The translations under genes and the position numbers were made by a program. From Bacteroidota bacterium (GTDB lineage Bacteria > Bacteroidota > Ignavibacteria > Kapaibacteriales > UBA2268), in contig DAHXMP010000253.1 in NCBI GenBank assembly GCA_027371665.1, forward strand, positions 1-7,706: a stretch of DNA of 7,706 bases, in the 5' to 3' direction. Positions 1 through 6,470 of this stretch are shown here, one piece after another (positions within the stretch are counted from its first letter, which is position 1; each line of letters opens with the position of its first letter). The notes beneath the pieces are model-generated. The model had not been told where the DNA came from. It worked only from the letters and a program-made list of their open reading frames with translations, and made no database searches.

Positions 1-561
1 TTTCGCATTTTTCGAATCAAGATTCCCGGTAGGTTCGTCCGCAATTAACAGTGCAGGATTATTTATCAATGCCCTTGCTATTGCCACTCTCTGCTGTTCT
101 CCACCTGATAATTCTGACGGTTTATGCTCACATCTGTCAGCTACACCGACAATACTTAGTAACTCCTCAGCTTTATTCCGGGCTAAATGAAAAGAATCCC
201 CGTTTATTAATGCCGGCATCATCACATTTTCCAGGGCTGAAAATTCAGGCAACAAGTGGTGAAACTGGAAAATAAATCCTATATTATTGTTCCTTATTAA
301 TGACAGTTCATCATCACGCAATAAGGAATAATCAAAGCTGTTATTACCGATTTTTAATTCAATTTTCCCCTCATCTTGCTTATCAAGTGTGCCCAGTAAA
401 TGCAGTAAAGTGCTTTTACCGACTCCTGAAGGACCCATTATAGCTGTAAATTCACCTTTTTTTATCTCGAAAGACAACCCCTTCAGAACAGGTACATCTT
501 TATCTTTAAGTTTTGAGTAAGACTTTTTTAAATTCTCAGTCTTTAAAATATAATCAGTCAT
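1..561 (-). CDS. lolD: LolD-like lipoprotein-releasing ABC transporter ATPase (3' end cut off by window edge)
   Basis: ATP-binding subunit of an ABC exporter of the MacB/LolD family; LolD powers release of lipoproteins from the inner membrane with LolC/LolE. The visible 187 residues show Walker A GPSGVGKST (residues 43-51), the Q-loop in FIFQFHHLLPEF, the signature LSGGEQQRVAIARAL and Walker B LLIADEPTGNLDS. The stretch FQFHHLLPEF followed by ALENV is characteristic of LolD rather than of FtsE or MacB. Family members run about 220-235 residues, so roughly 40 C-terminal residues, including the H-loop histidine, lie beyond the left edge. The ATG at 559-561 is directly preceded by an in-frame TAA and is the only reasonable start; no clear Shine-Dalgarno is visible. 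It begins 74 nt downstream of the OmpA-family gene and may be cotranscribed with it. LolD is the best call; another MacB-type ATPase cannot be excluded without its permease. Confidence 0.85.
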   Translation of the reverse strand, partial: MTDYILKTENLKKSYSKLKDKDVPVLKGLSFEIKKGEFTAIMGPSGVGKSTLLHLLGTLDKQDEGKIELKIGNNSFDYSLLRDDELSLIRNNNIGFIFQFHHLLPEFSALENVMMPALINGDSFHLARNKAEELLSIVGVADRCEHKPSELSGGEQQRVAIARALINNPALLIADEPTGNLDSKNAK

Positions 562-635
562 TTAGATTTAATTCAACATTGATATCGGAATAAAAATGCT
601 ATTTTAAGTTTTAAAATAAATTTATTCTTTACAAA

Positions 636-2105
636 CTATTTAATTATCCTCATCGCCACCCTGCGGTTCTTGGCTCTTGCATCATCGGATGTTCCTTTAA
701 CCAAAGGCTGTTTTTTCCCGTAACCGACTGTTTTAATCCTGCTTGCATCAATACCTGCATTTACAAGATAATTTTTTACCGAATTTGCCCTGTCTAAGGA
801 AAGTTTATTATTATAATCATCCGAACCGACATCATCGGTATGTCCTTCAATCTGGATTTTAATATTCGGATTGTCCTTCAAAAATTCAACGATTCTCTCC
901 AGTTCAGGAATTGATTCATCCTTCAGGTCGGATTTATCGAAATCAAAAAATATCAGAAGCCTCGTATCTCCGCTTTCTAAGGGTGATAAAAATATATCCT
1001 TGTTTTCTACATGGCCCGTGTCTGTTGGGTCCACTTCATACTTGTCGCTGTAAAACAAATAACCATCCTTTTGGGCTGTTATCGAATAGGTTTTCCCCGG
1101 CTGTAAAACCACATAATAACTGCCATCTTCATCGTCGCTTCTCATGTCGGCAACCTTCTTGCCAGTATGCAAATCTGTAACAGTGATTTTACTCCCTAAT
1201 GGCTTATCAGTCATAGCATCTTTTACAGTTCCCTGGACCATAACAACCGCATCTGAACCATATGGATTCGGCACTGCCATGTATATATCTAATCCCCCGC
1301 TTCCACCGCCTCTGTCTGAAGAGAAATAGGCTATATCAGAATTTGTCTGCGACACATAGTAATATTCATCCGAACTTGAATTAATCGGTAAACCCGGATT
1401 AAGCGGTGCAGTAAAATTATTGCCCTGGTACTTGGAAACATAAATATCGAAGCCACCCATTCCTCCGGGTCTGTTTGATGCAAATGTCATGGTTTTATTA
1501 TCAACCGCCATTACCGGCGACATTTCATCGTATTCTGAATTTATCGGGCTTCCTATATTTACCGCCTTAGACCAACCATCCCGGGTACGGGTTGACATAT
1601 AAATATCTGTTCCTCCCATTCCTCCGGGCCTGTCGCTCACAAAAAACAAAGTGTTCCCGTCACTCGTTAAAGCCGGTTGAGAATCCCAATACTCCGAATT
1701 TACGTTTGGTCCCAGATTTTGTATATCAGTCCACACCCCGTAAACCTTTCTTGCGCTGAATAAATCTGTTCTTCCCTGGCCTTCTTTCCCATTATTATAA
1801 GCCGCAAATACCATAAACTGACCGTCAGGTGTAACAGTTACCGAACCTATTTGAGCTCCTTCGTTAACATCTCCTTTGAGTTCCTCCGGGGATGACCAGC
1901 CTTCTGAATTTCTTTCTACATAATATATTTTTTGGTCCCCGTCGCGGTTTGATGTAAAAAACAATATCCTGCCGTTCTGCGTAAAGCAGGGTGCAAAATC
2001 ATCATCGGAACTGTTGAAATCTACCGGCATTATGTTTACCTTAGGCTGTGAGAAAGCCATTGCAGCTGACATTAAAATCGAAATAATAATATATATTTTT
2101 CTCAT
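636..2105 (-). CDS. PD40 beta-propeller / carboxypeptidase-regulatory / OmpA-family outer-membrane protein
   Basis: A 489-residue envelope protein that probably links the outer membrane or periplasm to peptidoglycan. A signal peptide is evident (hydrophobic residues 4-18, likely cut AFS|Q at 19/20); there is no lipobox. Residues about 45-277 hold five PD40 (WD40-like) blades, with cores such as FFTSNRDG (49), FVSDRPGGMGGTDIY (155), FASNRPGGMGGFDIY (208) and FSSDRGGGSGGLDIY (261), spaced about 52 residues. Residues about 287-373 look like a carboxypeptidase regulatory (CRD) sandwich (VQGTVKDAMTDKPL ... DGSYYVVLQPGKTYSITAQKDGY). Residues about 380-489 are an OmpA_C domain with FFDFDKSDL, GHTDDVG and a complete NxxLSxxRAxxV peptidoglycan-binding motif (residues 432-443). 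The propeller-CRD-OmpA order matches T9SS PorE, but the N-terminal TPR of PorE is missing, so a PorE role is only a possibility. It is the second gene after the beta-barrel gene (18 nt apart) and has the best ribosome binding site in the window. Confidence 0.9.
   Translation of the reverse strand: MRKIYIIISILMSAAMAFSQPKVNIMPVDFNSSDDDFAPCFTQNGRILFFTSNRDGDQKIYYVERNSEGWSSPEELKGDVNEGAQIGSVTVTPDGQFMVFAAYNNGKEGQGRTDLFSARKVYGVWTDIQNLGPNVNSEYWDSQPALTSDGNTLFFVSDRPGGMGGTDIYMSTRTRDGWSKAVNIGSPINSEYDEMSPVMAVDNKTMTFASNRPGGMGGFDIYVSKYQGNNFTAPLNPGLPINSSSDEYYYVSQTNSDIAYFSSDRGGGSGGLDIYMAVPNPYGSDAVVMVQGTVKDAMTDKPLGSKITVTDLHTGKKVADMRSDDEDGSYYVVLQPGKTYSITAQKDGYLFYSDKYEVDPTDTGHVENKDIFLSPLESGDTRLLIFFDFDKSDLKDESIPELERIVEFLKDNPNIKIQIEGHTDDVGSDDYNNKLSLDRANSVKNYLVNAGIDASRIKTVGYGKKQPLVKGTSDDARAKNRRVAMRIIK
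1275..1973 (-). repeat. PD40 blade repeats within the OmpA-family gene
   Basis: Five degenerate protein repeats of about 52 residues, each ending in a core of the type [FY]xSxRxGGxGGxDIY[MV]. Two neighbouring blades are nearly identical at this core (RPGGMGGTDIY and RPGGMGGFDIY), and the similarity persists at DNA level (minus-strand copies of CCCATTCCTCCGGG near 1459 and 1615). The repeats are blades of a beta-propeller. Blade limits are approximate. Confidence 0.75.
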
Positions 2106-2111
2106 ACTTTT

Positions 2112-2117
2112 CTCCTT
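2112..2117 (-). promoter_or_regulatory. Strong Shine-Dalgarno of the OmpA-family gene
   Basis: Minus-strand AAGGAG (within GGAAAGGAGA) lies 6 nt upstream of the ATG at 2103-2105. It fixes that start and sits in the 18-nt spacer after the stop of the beta-barrel gene, supporting cotranscription. A near-consensus site is notable because many Bacteroidia lack them. Confidence 0.85.
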
Positions 2118-2123
2118 TCCCGA

Positions 2124-2990
2124 TTATATTTCAAACCATAATGCAAGAACAAGCTGTATCGAATGAAGCATCCTGTTGGATGATGTTTCGATTTTATTAT
2201 TTGGATTATTATAATCTACCCAATACGTATCGCTTGTTACAGGTGTCAGCATAAACTGAAATCTACCCTGCGGGACAAGAAATATTTTTTTGGATAACGG
2301 TATCTTATAACCTACTCCTCCCTCAAGTCCGAATCTCATTGTCTTTTGTGAACCGCTTTCATTCACGGTCATAGAACCGGATGTTATTGCAGGAAAGCCC
2401 ATACCTCCCCAATAAGGATATGTATTCAATGTCGAATTGTCTAATGTAGTCGGCTGCCAAGTAGTTTCAATGTTTCCTAATAGAAGATGGAATGTAGGCC
2501 CGACTGTAAAAAATAAATTATTTGTAGCATTTATTCTCAATAGAGGAGTCAAAGTTAAATAAGCAGAAGAAACATCAACCTTTAGGTTCATGTCATGAGA
2601 CTGTCCGTAAATATCGTAATCTGTTCCGCTTGTAGTCAGTCCATAATCTTTCTTATCATAATTTATCCTGAATTGGAATGCAAATGTTTTATTGATATCA
2701 ACATCAATTAATGCTCCCAACAATGGCGAAATACCGTTTGCAGATGCTAATCCGTTCCATAATGTTCCATGCTGAAAGGTTGGGTCCCAACTCATTGACT
2801 GATTAAATAAGTTAATATTAATCCCGCCTTCTATACCTATAATAAACGGGCTTCTTTTATAGCTCCAATCTTCATTTGAAGACTCGCCTTTCTTGCCGTG
2901 AGGCCTTAATACATCCTCCTGTGAATATATTAATCCACTTGAGATAATAATAAGAAATGCATAAATAATAAATGATTTGAAATATTTCAT
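2124..2990 (-). CDS. Outer-membrane beta-barrel protein (PorT/OMP_b-brl-like)
   Basis: A 288-residue protein predicted to be an outer-membrane barrel of unknown function. The start is placed at the ATG at 2988-2990, because the protein then begins with a proper signal peptide (MKYFKSF followed by a hydrophobic stretch to about residue 22, likely cut YS|Q at 23/24). An upstream in-frame ATG at 3021-3023 would add 11 residues in front of it and spoil this. The mature part has alternating amphipathic strands with aromatic girdles and Gly/Asn-rich turns, for example FIIGIEGGININLF, FAFQFRINYDKKDYG, LFFTVGPTFHLLLGN, MRFGLEGGVGYKIPL and IFLVPQGRFQFML. It ends in a strand-like tail, SIQLVLALWFEI. 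This suits the general outer-membrane beta-barrel family of Bacteroidota. It lacks the N-terminal features of PorP/SprF. It is followed after 18 nt by the PD40-OmpA gene, so the two probably form an operon and may work together. The fold is fairly sure; the function is unknown. Confidence 0.75.
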   Translation of the reverse strand: MKYFKSFIIYAFLIIISSGLIYSQEDVLRPHGKKGESSNEDWSYKRSPFIIGIEGGININLFNQSMSWDPTFQHGTLWNGLASANGISPLLGALIDVDINKTFAFQFRINYDKKDYGLTTSGTDYDIYGQSHDMNLKVDVSSAYLTLTPLLRINATNNLFFTVGPTFHLLLGNIETTWQPTTLDNSTLNTYPYWGGMGFPAITSGSMTVNESGSQKTMRFGLEGGVGYKIPLSKKIFLVPQGRFQFMLTPVTSDTYWVDYNNPNNKIETSSNRMLHSIQLVLALWFEI

Positions 2991-3134
2991 AATGTACCCA
3001 TCAGAAATTGTGATAAATAACATTTTTGTATAATACGATTTATTTCATTTTATATTAGATTATGGTCAAAAGCCATTCAACATATATCAGTTAATATAAA
3101 TATAAGGAATTTCAGCTAGAACATTCTGTTATTT

Positions 3135-3647
3135 TTATTTTATATCTTTACAGGTAGCTCTCAATTTATTTTCCTCAACCAATTTATTCAATTCAACGGA
3201 TAAATTTTTAAAAGCATACTTGTTGCCGCAATTACACATCTCAGTCAAAGGGTCTTTATCAATTATCATATCATACATTTCTTTGAGAGAGAGCGGTTTC
3301 TCAAGCTTTGAGTATTCTTCATAGGTCAGCTTCAGGAAAGCGACATTCTTTGTAATTCCCCTGTTATCCAGTAAATAACCGTCACTCAAACGTGTGGGCA
3401 ATTGAAATTTCCCGTCAACAATGATGTCAGAAGGATGCGGATAAGAAACTATTTCCGATTTATCTTCCGATAAAATTACAGGGACATTGTAATAATAATC
3501 AGCCCTTGTTTTATAAACAATTGTTGGTGGCCCCTTTGAATAATCAGGCTTAAATAAATCTTGGTCATCAGTACTACCTGTGTTTTTGTTTGTGGTACAG
3601 CAGCCTGAAAATATAACAACAATGAAAATCAGAAGAATGTATTTCAT
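3135..3647 (-). CDS. Small lipoprotein translationally coupled to the C10 peptidase
   Basis: A 170-residue predicted lipoprotein: residues 1-15 form a lipoprotein signal peptide ending in the lipobox FSGC, with lipidated Cys16 followed by a second Cys17. A flexible Asn/Thr/Asp-rich linker (residues 18-35) leads to a compact domain with recognisable blocks VYKTRADYYYNVPVILSEDK, IVSYPHPSDI, GYLLDNRGITKNVAF, LTYEEYSKLE and IIDKDPLTEMCNCGNKYAF. I have a weak impression, from memory, of similar uncharacterised lipoproteins in other Bacteroidota, but I know no function. Cysteines 138, 140 and 166 could form a disulfide or metal site. The ATG overlaps the peptidase stop codon (ATGA), and GGTGA inside the end of the peptidase gene serves as its ribosome binding site. 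By analogy with C10 peptidase-inhibitor pairs it could be an inhibitor, chaperone or surface partner of the peptidase; this is inference. No similarity to the C10 propeptide is evident by eye. Confidence 0.85.
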   Translation of the reverse strand: MKYILLIFIVVIFSGCCTTNKNTGSTDDQDLFKPDYSKGPPTIVYKTRADYYYNVPVILSEDKSEIVSYPHPSDIIVDGKFQLPTRLSDGYLLDNRGITKNVAFLKLTYEEYSKLEKPLSLKEMYDMIIDKDPLTEMCNCGNKYAFKNLSVELNKLVEENKLRATCKDIK

Positions 3648-6256
3648 CTGTTCACCATAAATTTTTTGGAAAAAATTCCTTCATCTGTAATAAATTGTAC
3701 AAAGTAGATACCGTCTGATAACTTATTTACGGGTACTTTTATTATCTGACTGCTAAGATTAAGACTTATATTCTTTACTTCCTTACCTTCGACATTCAGA
3801 ATTTTAATCCCGTAAATCCTCCCGATAAAATTATTAGTATTAATGTTAATAAAGTCAGCAGAGGGATTTGGATATATATTAATATTGTTACTTATAACAT
3901 TATTATCATTTACACCGGAACTCGGACTCCTTGAAATATTAATATCCAACTCATAAGTTCCGGTAGCACCTGCGAAAAACGGTGCAACATAAAAATATAC
4001 TATCCCTCCGTTGTTAACGGTAATGTTGCCGGGCATAACAGCATCATAAGAATCAGACCAGGTGTTCCCGTCTGTTGAATATGAAAACAATGCATCCAAA
4101 GTATAAGTTTTACCGTTATCATTACTGTATGAATCCTGGAGCCTTGCATTTATAGAATAATCATACCCTTTGGGAAGAACAATTTTATAAAAATCGAAAT
4201 CCGTTCCAACATGACAATTCGAGCCGTCAGTGTTAACACTTGCACTGTTGTTCGTAAAACTGACAGGAAGAGAGTATGCCTGCTCAACTGTGTTGTTAGG
4301 CTCGTATTTATCGGGCTGCAGCAATGGTCCCTGAACCGTTACAAAAATCGGATTCTGGTAATTTGTTGAACCTGTCAACTGCCAGCTCCCTCCTGATGGT
4401 TGGTGCGTAACGGCAAGCAGGTATGTCCCCGGTTCAACATTTAAACTTGTATTACTGAATGTTAAACCGCCAGTATAGTGATAACCGGGTTGTAGCCCGT
4501 TGTTTTCGCTCAAATCCTGAATATTAAATGCAAAACTTCCGTCAAGATTAAATAATGATACATCATAAGTTCCATAGAAAGTGCTCGCACCTGTATTCGA
4601 TATATCAACATTAACTGATACCGCCTGCCCTTTTGTCAATGTTGTACCCGGAGTAACATTTATCCCGGAATAAAGCTCAATAACATTTGGATTTATTACA
4701 TTCATTTCTACTAAGTTTGTATAGCTGTCCTTGTTTGATACCTGTACCCAGTTGCCTCCGGTCGGACGATAAAAAATGCTGATATAATAAGTTCCAGGCA
4801 ACATACTCAGCATACCATTCGTTGAGAATTTAATTCCGTTTGTATAATGGTATCCTGCCTGCAAAGTCCAGTTAGACTTAATCTCCACGAAATCCACAAA
4901 TACCAGATTATTATCAAAAACTGCGGCACTAAAATCACCGCTGAAATCGCTTGTTCCGTTATTAACTATGTCTGAAGAAACATCGAATGCCTGACCATAA
5001 TAAATCGTTGCCGCTGATAGTGAAACATTATTATATAATTGCAAATCATAAGGTTTAGGATTTGATGGAGGCTCGATGCCAATCACTGCCTGCTGGTTGC
5101 TGTTATATTCTCCGGTTCCGCCTCCCGTTCCTAATCCATCCGGATTCAGGTTGTCAACAACAAAATATCCATCGTAATAACCTCCCCATCCCCAGTTAAA
5201 ATGGAAATAATCATTATTATCGTAACCGTCACAAACAAAGCAATGCCCTCCCCCGTTACCGAATCCTGCATATAAAACAGGTCTGTTTGCATCGAGTTCG
5301 GTTTTTAACAAAGATATCCAGTTAGCTTCACTATAATTATTCCGTTCGACACCCTGTAGTGAACTTTTATAGCCAAAGTAGGTTTTAAATGCATATTCTG
5401 CACAATTAGTATCGGGGCTTTGCGATGATATTACGTAGGCATAACTTCCGTTCACACCGTAGTTCATATCAATACTTACACCGCAATTATACATAAGTGT
5501 TGCTACAGCGTTATTCTGACTGCTGACATTATTCGGCATCGAAGTCCAGTCATATGTGGTACCGCCGAAATTCGCAGATAATGTACCGAATGTCTGTTCA
5601 TTATATGAATGAAAACCCGTACCCTGTGCTGGATAATTCCAGTATTTCATTATCTGCGCCATTGCGGTTGCAACACATCCTGTTACTGTCCGACCATTAT
5701 TTTTATAATCAAAAGGACACATATCATTATAATAAGGCGATTGATTCCATGTTGTCTGGAGTAATGGACCAACGCTGTTTATGTTGTTTATTTCATCATT
5801 CGATGACTTCCCATTAGTATATAACTCCCATTTTTTCTTAATATCATTCGAGGCTTGTACTTTGTTTTCAATAATATATCTGATTTCATTTTTATATCCT
5901 TCCAACCATTTGGCAACATTTTCTGGTATATTCTCAGGATTAAAATCTCTTTCATTTGAATATCCTAATATTGGAATAACATTATCATCCCCTGATACAA
6001 TGATAAAGCCGTTTGAGGAACTTATGTTGAAAACATAAAAATATATTACAGGATTTATTGGAGAATAATCGAATTTATCATTCGAGGTTGCTTTATAAAC
6101 CAAATTAAGCCTGTGTGTATTTAATATTTGTGATGATACTTTATGATATAATAGAAAATTTTGACCTGCTGTTTTTGCCGTGTTCTCATCAACCGGCTTC
6201 CCGTAGGATAGGCTAAACACTGCAAAAGTAAAAAGTATAGAAAAAAATTTTTTCAT
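3644..6256 (-). CDS. Secreted C10 (streptopain-like) cysteine peptidase with T9SS type A sorting domain
   Basis: An 870-residue secreted papain-fold endopeptidase. Order: signal peptide (1-19, likely cut SYG|K); Spi_N-type inhibitory propeptide (about 20-155); catalytic domain (about 160-396); two tandem beta-sandwich repeats (403-520 and 526-641); PPC-like domain (about 645-775, starting DKYEPNNTVEQA, with DFDFYKIVLPKG); and a T9SS type A sorting domain (about 785-870: NIYPNPSADF, LSDGIYFVQF, KKFMVNR). Catalytic Cys194 lies in TGCVATAMAQIMKYWNYP and catalytic His338 in GGGHCFVCDGYD, followed by NWGWGG (354-359) and the SpeB-like loop LGTGGGTGEYN (375-385). These positions nearly equal those of SpeB (Cys192, His340, from memory). 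All active-site elements are intact, so it should be active after propeptide removal. The T9SS domain implies export across the outer membrane, with surface attachment or release. It begins a new transcription unit after the rplQ terminator, and its TGA overlaps the next gene's ATG. The substrate is unknown. Confidence 0.93.
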   Translation of the reverse strand: MKKFFSILFTFAVFSLSYGKPVDENTAKTAGQNFLLYHKVSSQILNTHRLNLVYKATSNDKFDYSPINPVIYFYVFNISSSNGFIIVSGDDNVIPILGYSNERDFNPENIPENVAKWLEGYKNEIRYIIENKVQASNDIKKKWELYTNGKSSNDEINNINSVGPLLQTTWNQSPYYNDMCPFDYKNNGRTVTGCVATAMAQIMKYWNYPAQGTGFHSYNEQTFGTLSANFGGTTYDWTSMPNNVSSQNNAVATLMYNCGVSIDMNYGVNGSYAYVISSQSPDTNCAEYAFKTYFGYKSSLQGVERNNYSEANWISLLKTELDANRPVLYAGFGNGGGHCFVCDGYDNNDYFHFNWGWGGYYDGYFVVDNLNPDGLGTGGGTGEYNSNQQAVIGIEPPSNPKPYDLQLYNNVSLSAATIYYGQAFDVSSDIVNNGTSDFSGDFSAAVFDNNLVFVDFVEIKSNWTLQAGYHYTNGIKFSTNGMLSMLPGTYYISIFYRPTGGNWVQVSNKDSYTNLVEMNVINPNVIELYSGINVTPGTTLTKGQAVSVNVDISNTGASTFYGTYDVSLFNLDGSFAFNIQDLSENNGLQPGYHYTGGLTFSNTSLNVEPGTYLLAVTHQPSGGSWQLTGSTNYQNPIFVTVQGPLLQPDKYEPNNTVEQAYSLPVSFTNNSASVNTDGSNCHVGTDFDFYKIVLPKGYDYSINARLQDSYSNDNGKTYTLDALFSYSTDGNTWSDSYDAVMPGNITVNNGGIVYFYVAPFFAGATGTYELDINISRSPSSGVNDNNVISNNINIYPNPSADFININTNNFIGRIYGIKILNVEGKEVKNISLNLSSQIIKVPVNKLSDGIYFVQFITDEGIFSKKFMVNR
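3652..3656 (-). promoter_or_regulatory. Shine-Dalgarno of the lipoprotein gene, inside the peptidase gene
   Basis: Minus-strand GGTGA is 4 nt upstream of the lipoprotein ATG (3645-3647). It is embedded in the last codons of the peptidase (for Met-Val-Asn-Arg), so ribosomes finishing the peptidase pass directly over it. With the ATGA overlap this predicts coupled translation. Confidence 0.65.
4334..5050 (-). repeat. Tandem duplicated beta-sandwich domain in the C10 peptidase
   Basis: Two copies of about 117 residues (403-520 and 526-641) share the same landmarks in the same order. They are DLQLYNNVSLSAATIYYGQAF versus ELYSGINVTPGTTLTKGQAV; an N-x-G-x-S/T-x-F-x-G turn; LQAGYHYTNGIKFS versus LQPGYHYTGGLTFS; and PGTYYISIFYRPTGGNW versus PGTYLLAVTHQPSGGSW. 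They resemble CARDB/Ig-like sandwiches that extend secreted enzymes or bind surfaces. Sequence divergence suggests an old internal duplication. Confidence 0.75.
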
Positions 6257-6262
6257 GGCAAT

Positions 6263-6267
6263 CCCCC
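6263..6267 (-). promoter_or_regulatory. Probable ribosome binding site of the C10 peptidase gene
   Basis: A minus-strand GGGGG run lies 6 nt upstream of the ATG at 6254-6256. It differs from GGAGG at one base and stands out in very AT-rich surroundings. It supports the chosen start, which also gives a normal signal peptide (MKKFFSILFTFAVFSLSYG). Confidence 0.5.
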
Positions 6268-6410
6268 GTCTAACAAATAAAAACTTTAAATGCCCTAATA
6301 AAAGTTCATTGAAAATTAAAAATAATTCCTAAAATTATCTACTCATATAAATAAACCACATCAAGATACTAAGAATTATCATAATAAAAAAAATAATTTA
6401 GTTGTATATA

Positions 6411-6439
6411 AAAAAAAGACATCATTTCTGATGTCTTTT
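6411..6439 (-). terminator. Rho-independent terminator of the rpoA-rplQ operon
   Basis: Read on the minus strand: AAAAGACATCA, loop GAAA, TGATGTCTTTT, continuing to a run of seven Ts (6411-6417). The stem is 11 bp with no mismatch and the loop is a stable GNRA-type tetraloop. It starts 31 nt after the rplQ stop, so it closes the ribosomal operon and insulates the peptidase gene. Read on the plus strand it has only four Ts, so termination in that direction would be weaker. Confidence 0.92.
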
Positions 6440-6470
6440 ATTCTTATATTTCTTGATAGTTCTATATAAA

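Noticed and set aside
601..626. AT-only inverted repeats (ATTTTAA-GTT-TTAAAAT and the palindrome AATAAATTTATT) between the OmpA-family gene and lolD.
   Set aside because: They have no G/C pairs and no convincing T-run on the coding strand, so they are not supported as a terminator or operator.
871..1329. Open frames on the plus strand inside the OmpA-family gene, and others inside the peptidase, rplQ and lolD genes.
   Set aside because: They lie opposite well-supported genes, have no recognisable domains and look like antisense shadows.
2124..2990. Assignment of the barrel as PorP/SprF of the type IX system.
   Set aside because: The typical PorP/SprF N-terminus (a QDPQFSQF-like stretch with an NPA motif) is absent; only a general outer-membrane barrel fold is supported.
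2991..3023. Longer start for the beta-barrel gene at the ATG at 3021-3023.
   Set aside because: It puts 11 residues (MLFITISDGYI) in front of a complete signal peptide; the ATG at 2988-2990 gives a normal N-terminus.
3064..3069. TTGACC on the minus strand upstream of the beta-barrel gene, like a -35 box.
   Set aside because: No matching -10 element 16-18 nt downstream, and no well-placed Bacteroidota -7 element.
3135..3647. Lipoprotein as a direct copy of the C10 propeptide (a Spi-type inhibitor).
   Set aside because: Comparing it by eye with propeptide residues 20-155 shows no shared motif; the inhibitor idea rests only on gene coupling and is listed as a hypothesis.
6334..6364. Possible promoter for the peptidase gene: minus-strand TTGATG (6359-6364) and GATAAT (6334-6339).
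   Set aside because: The spacer is 19 nt, the matches are imperfect and the region is so AT-rich that such hits are expected by chance; no clean TAnnTTTG element at proper spacing was found either.
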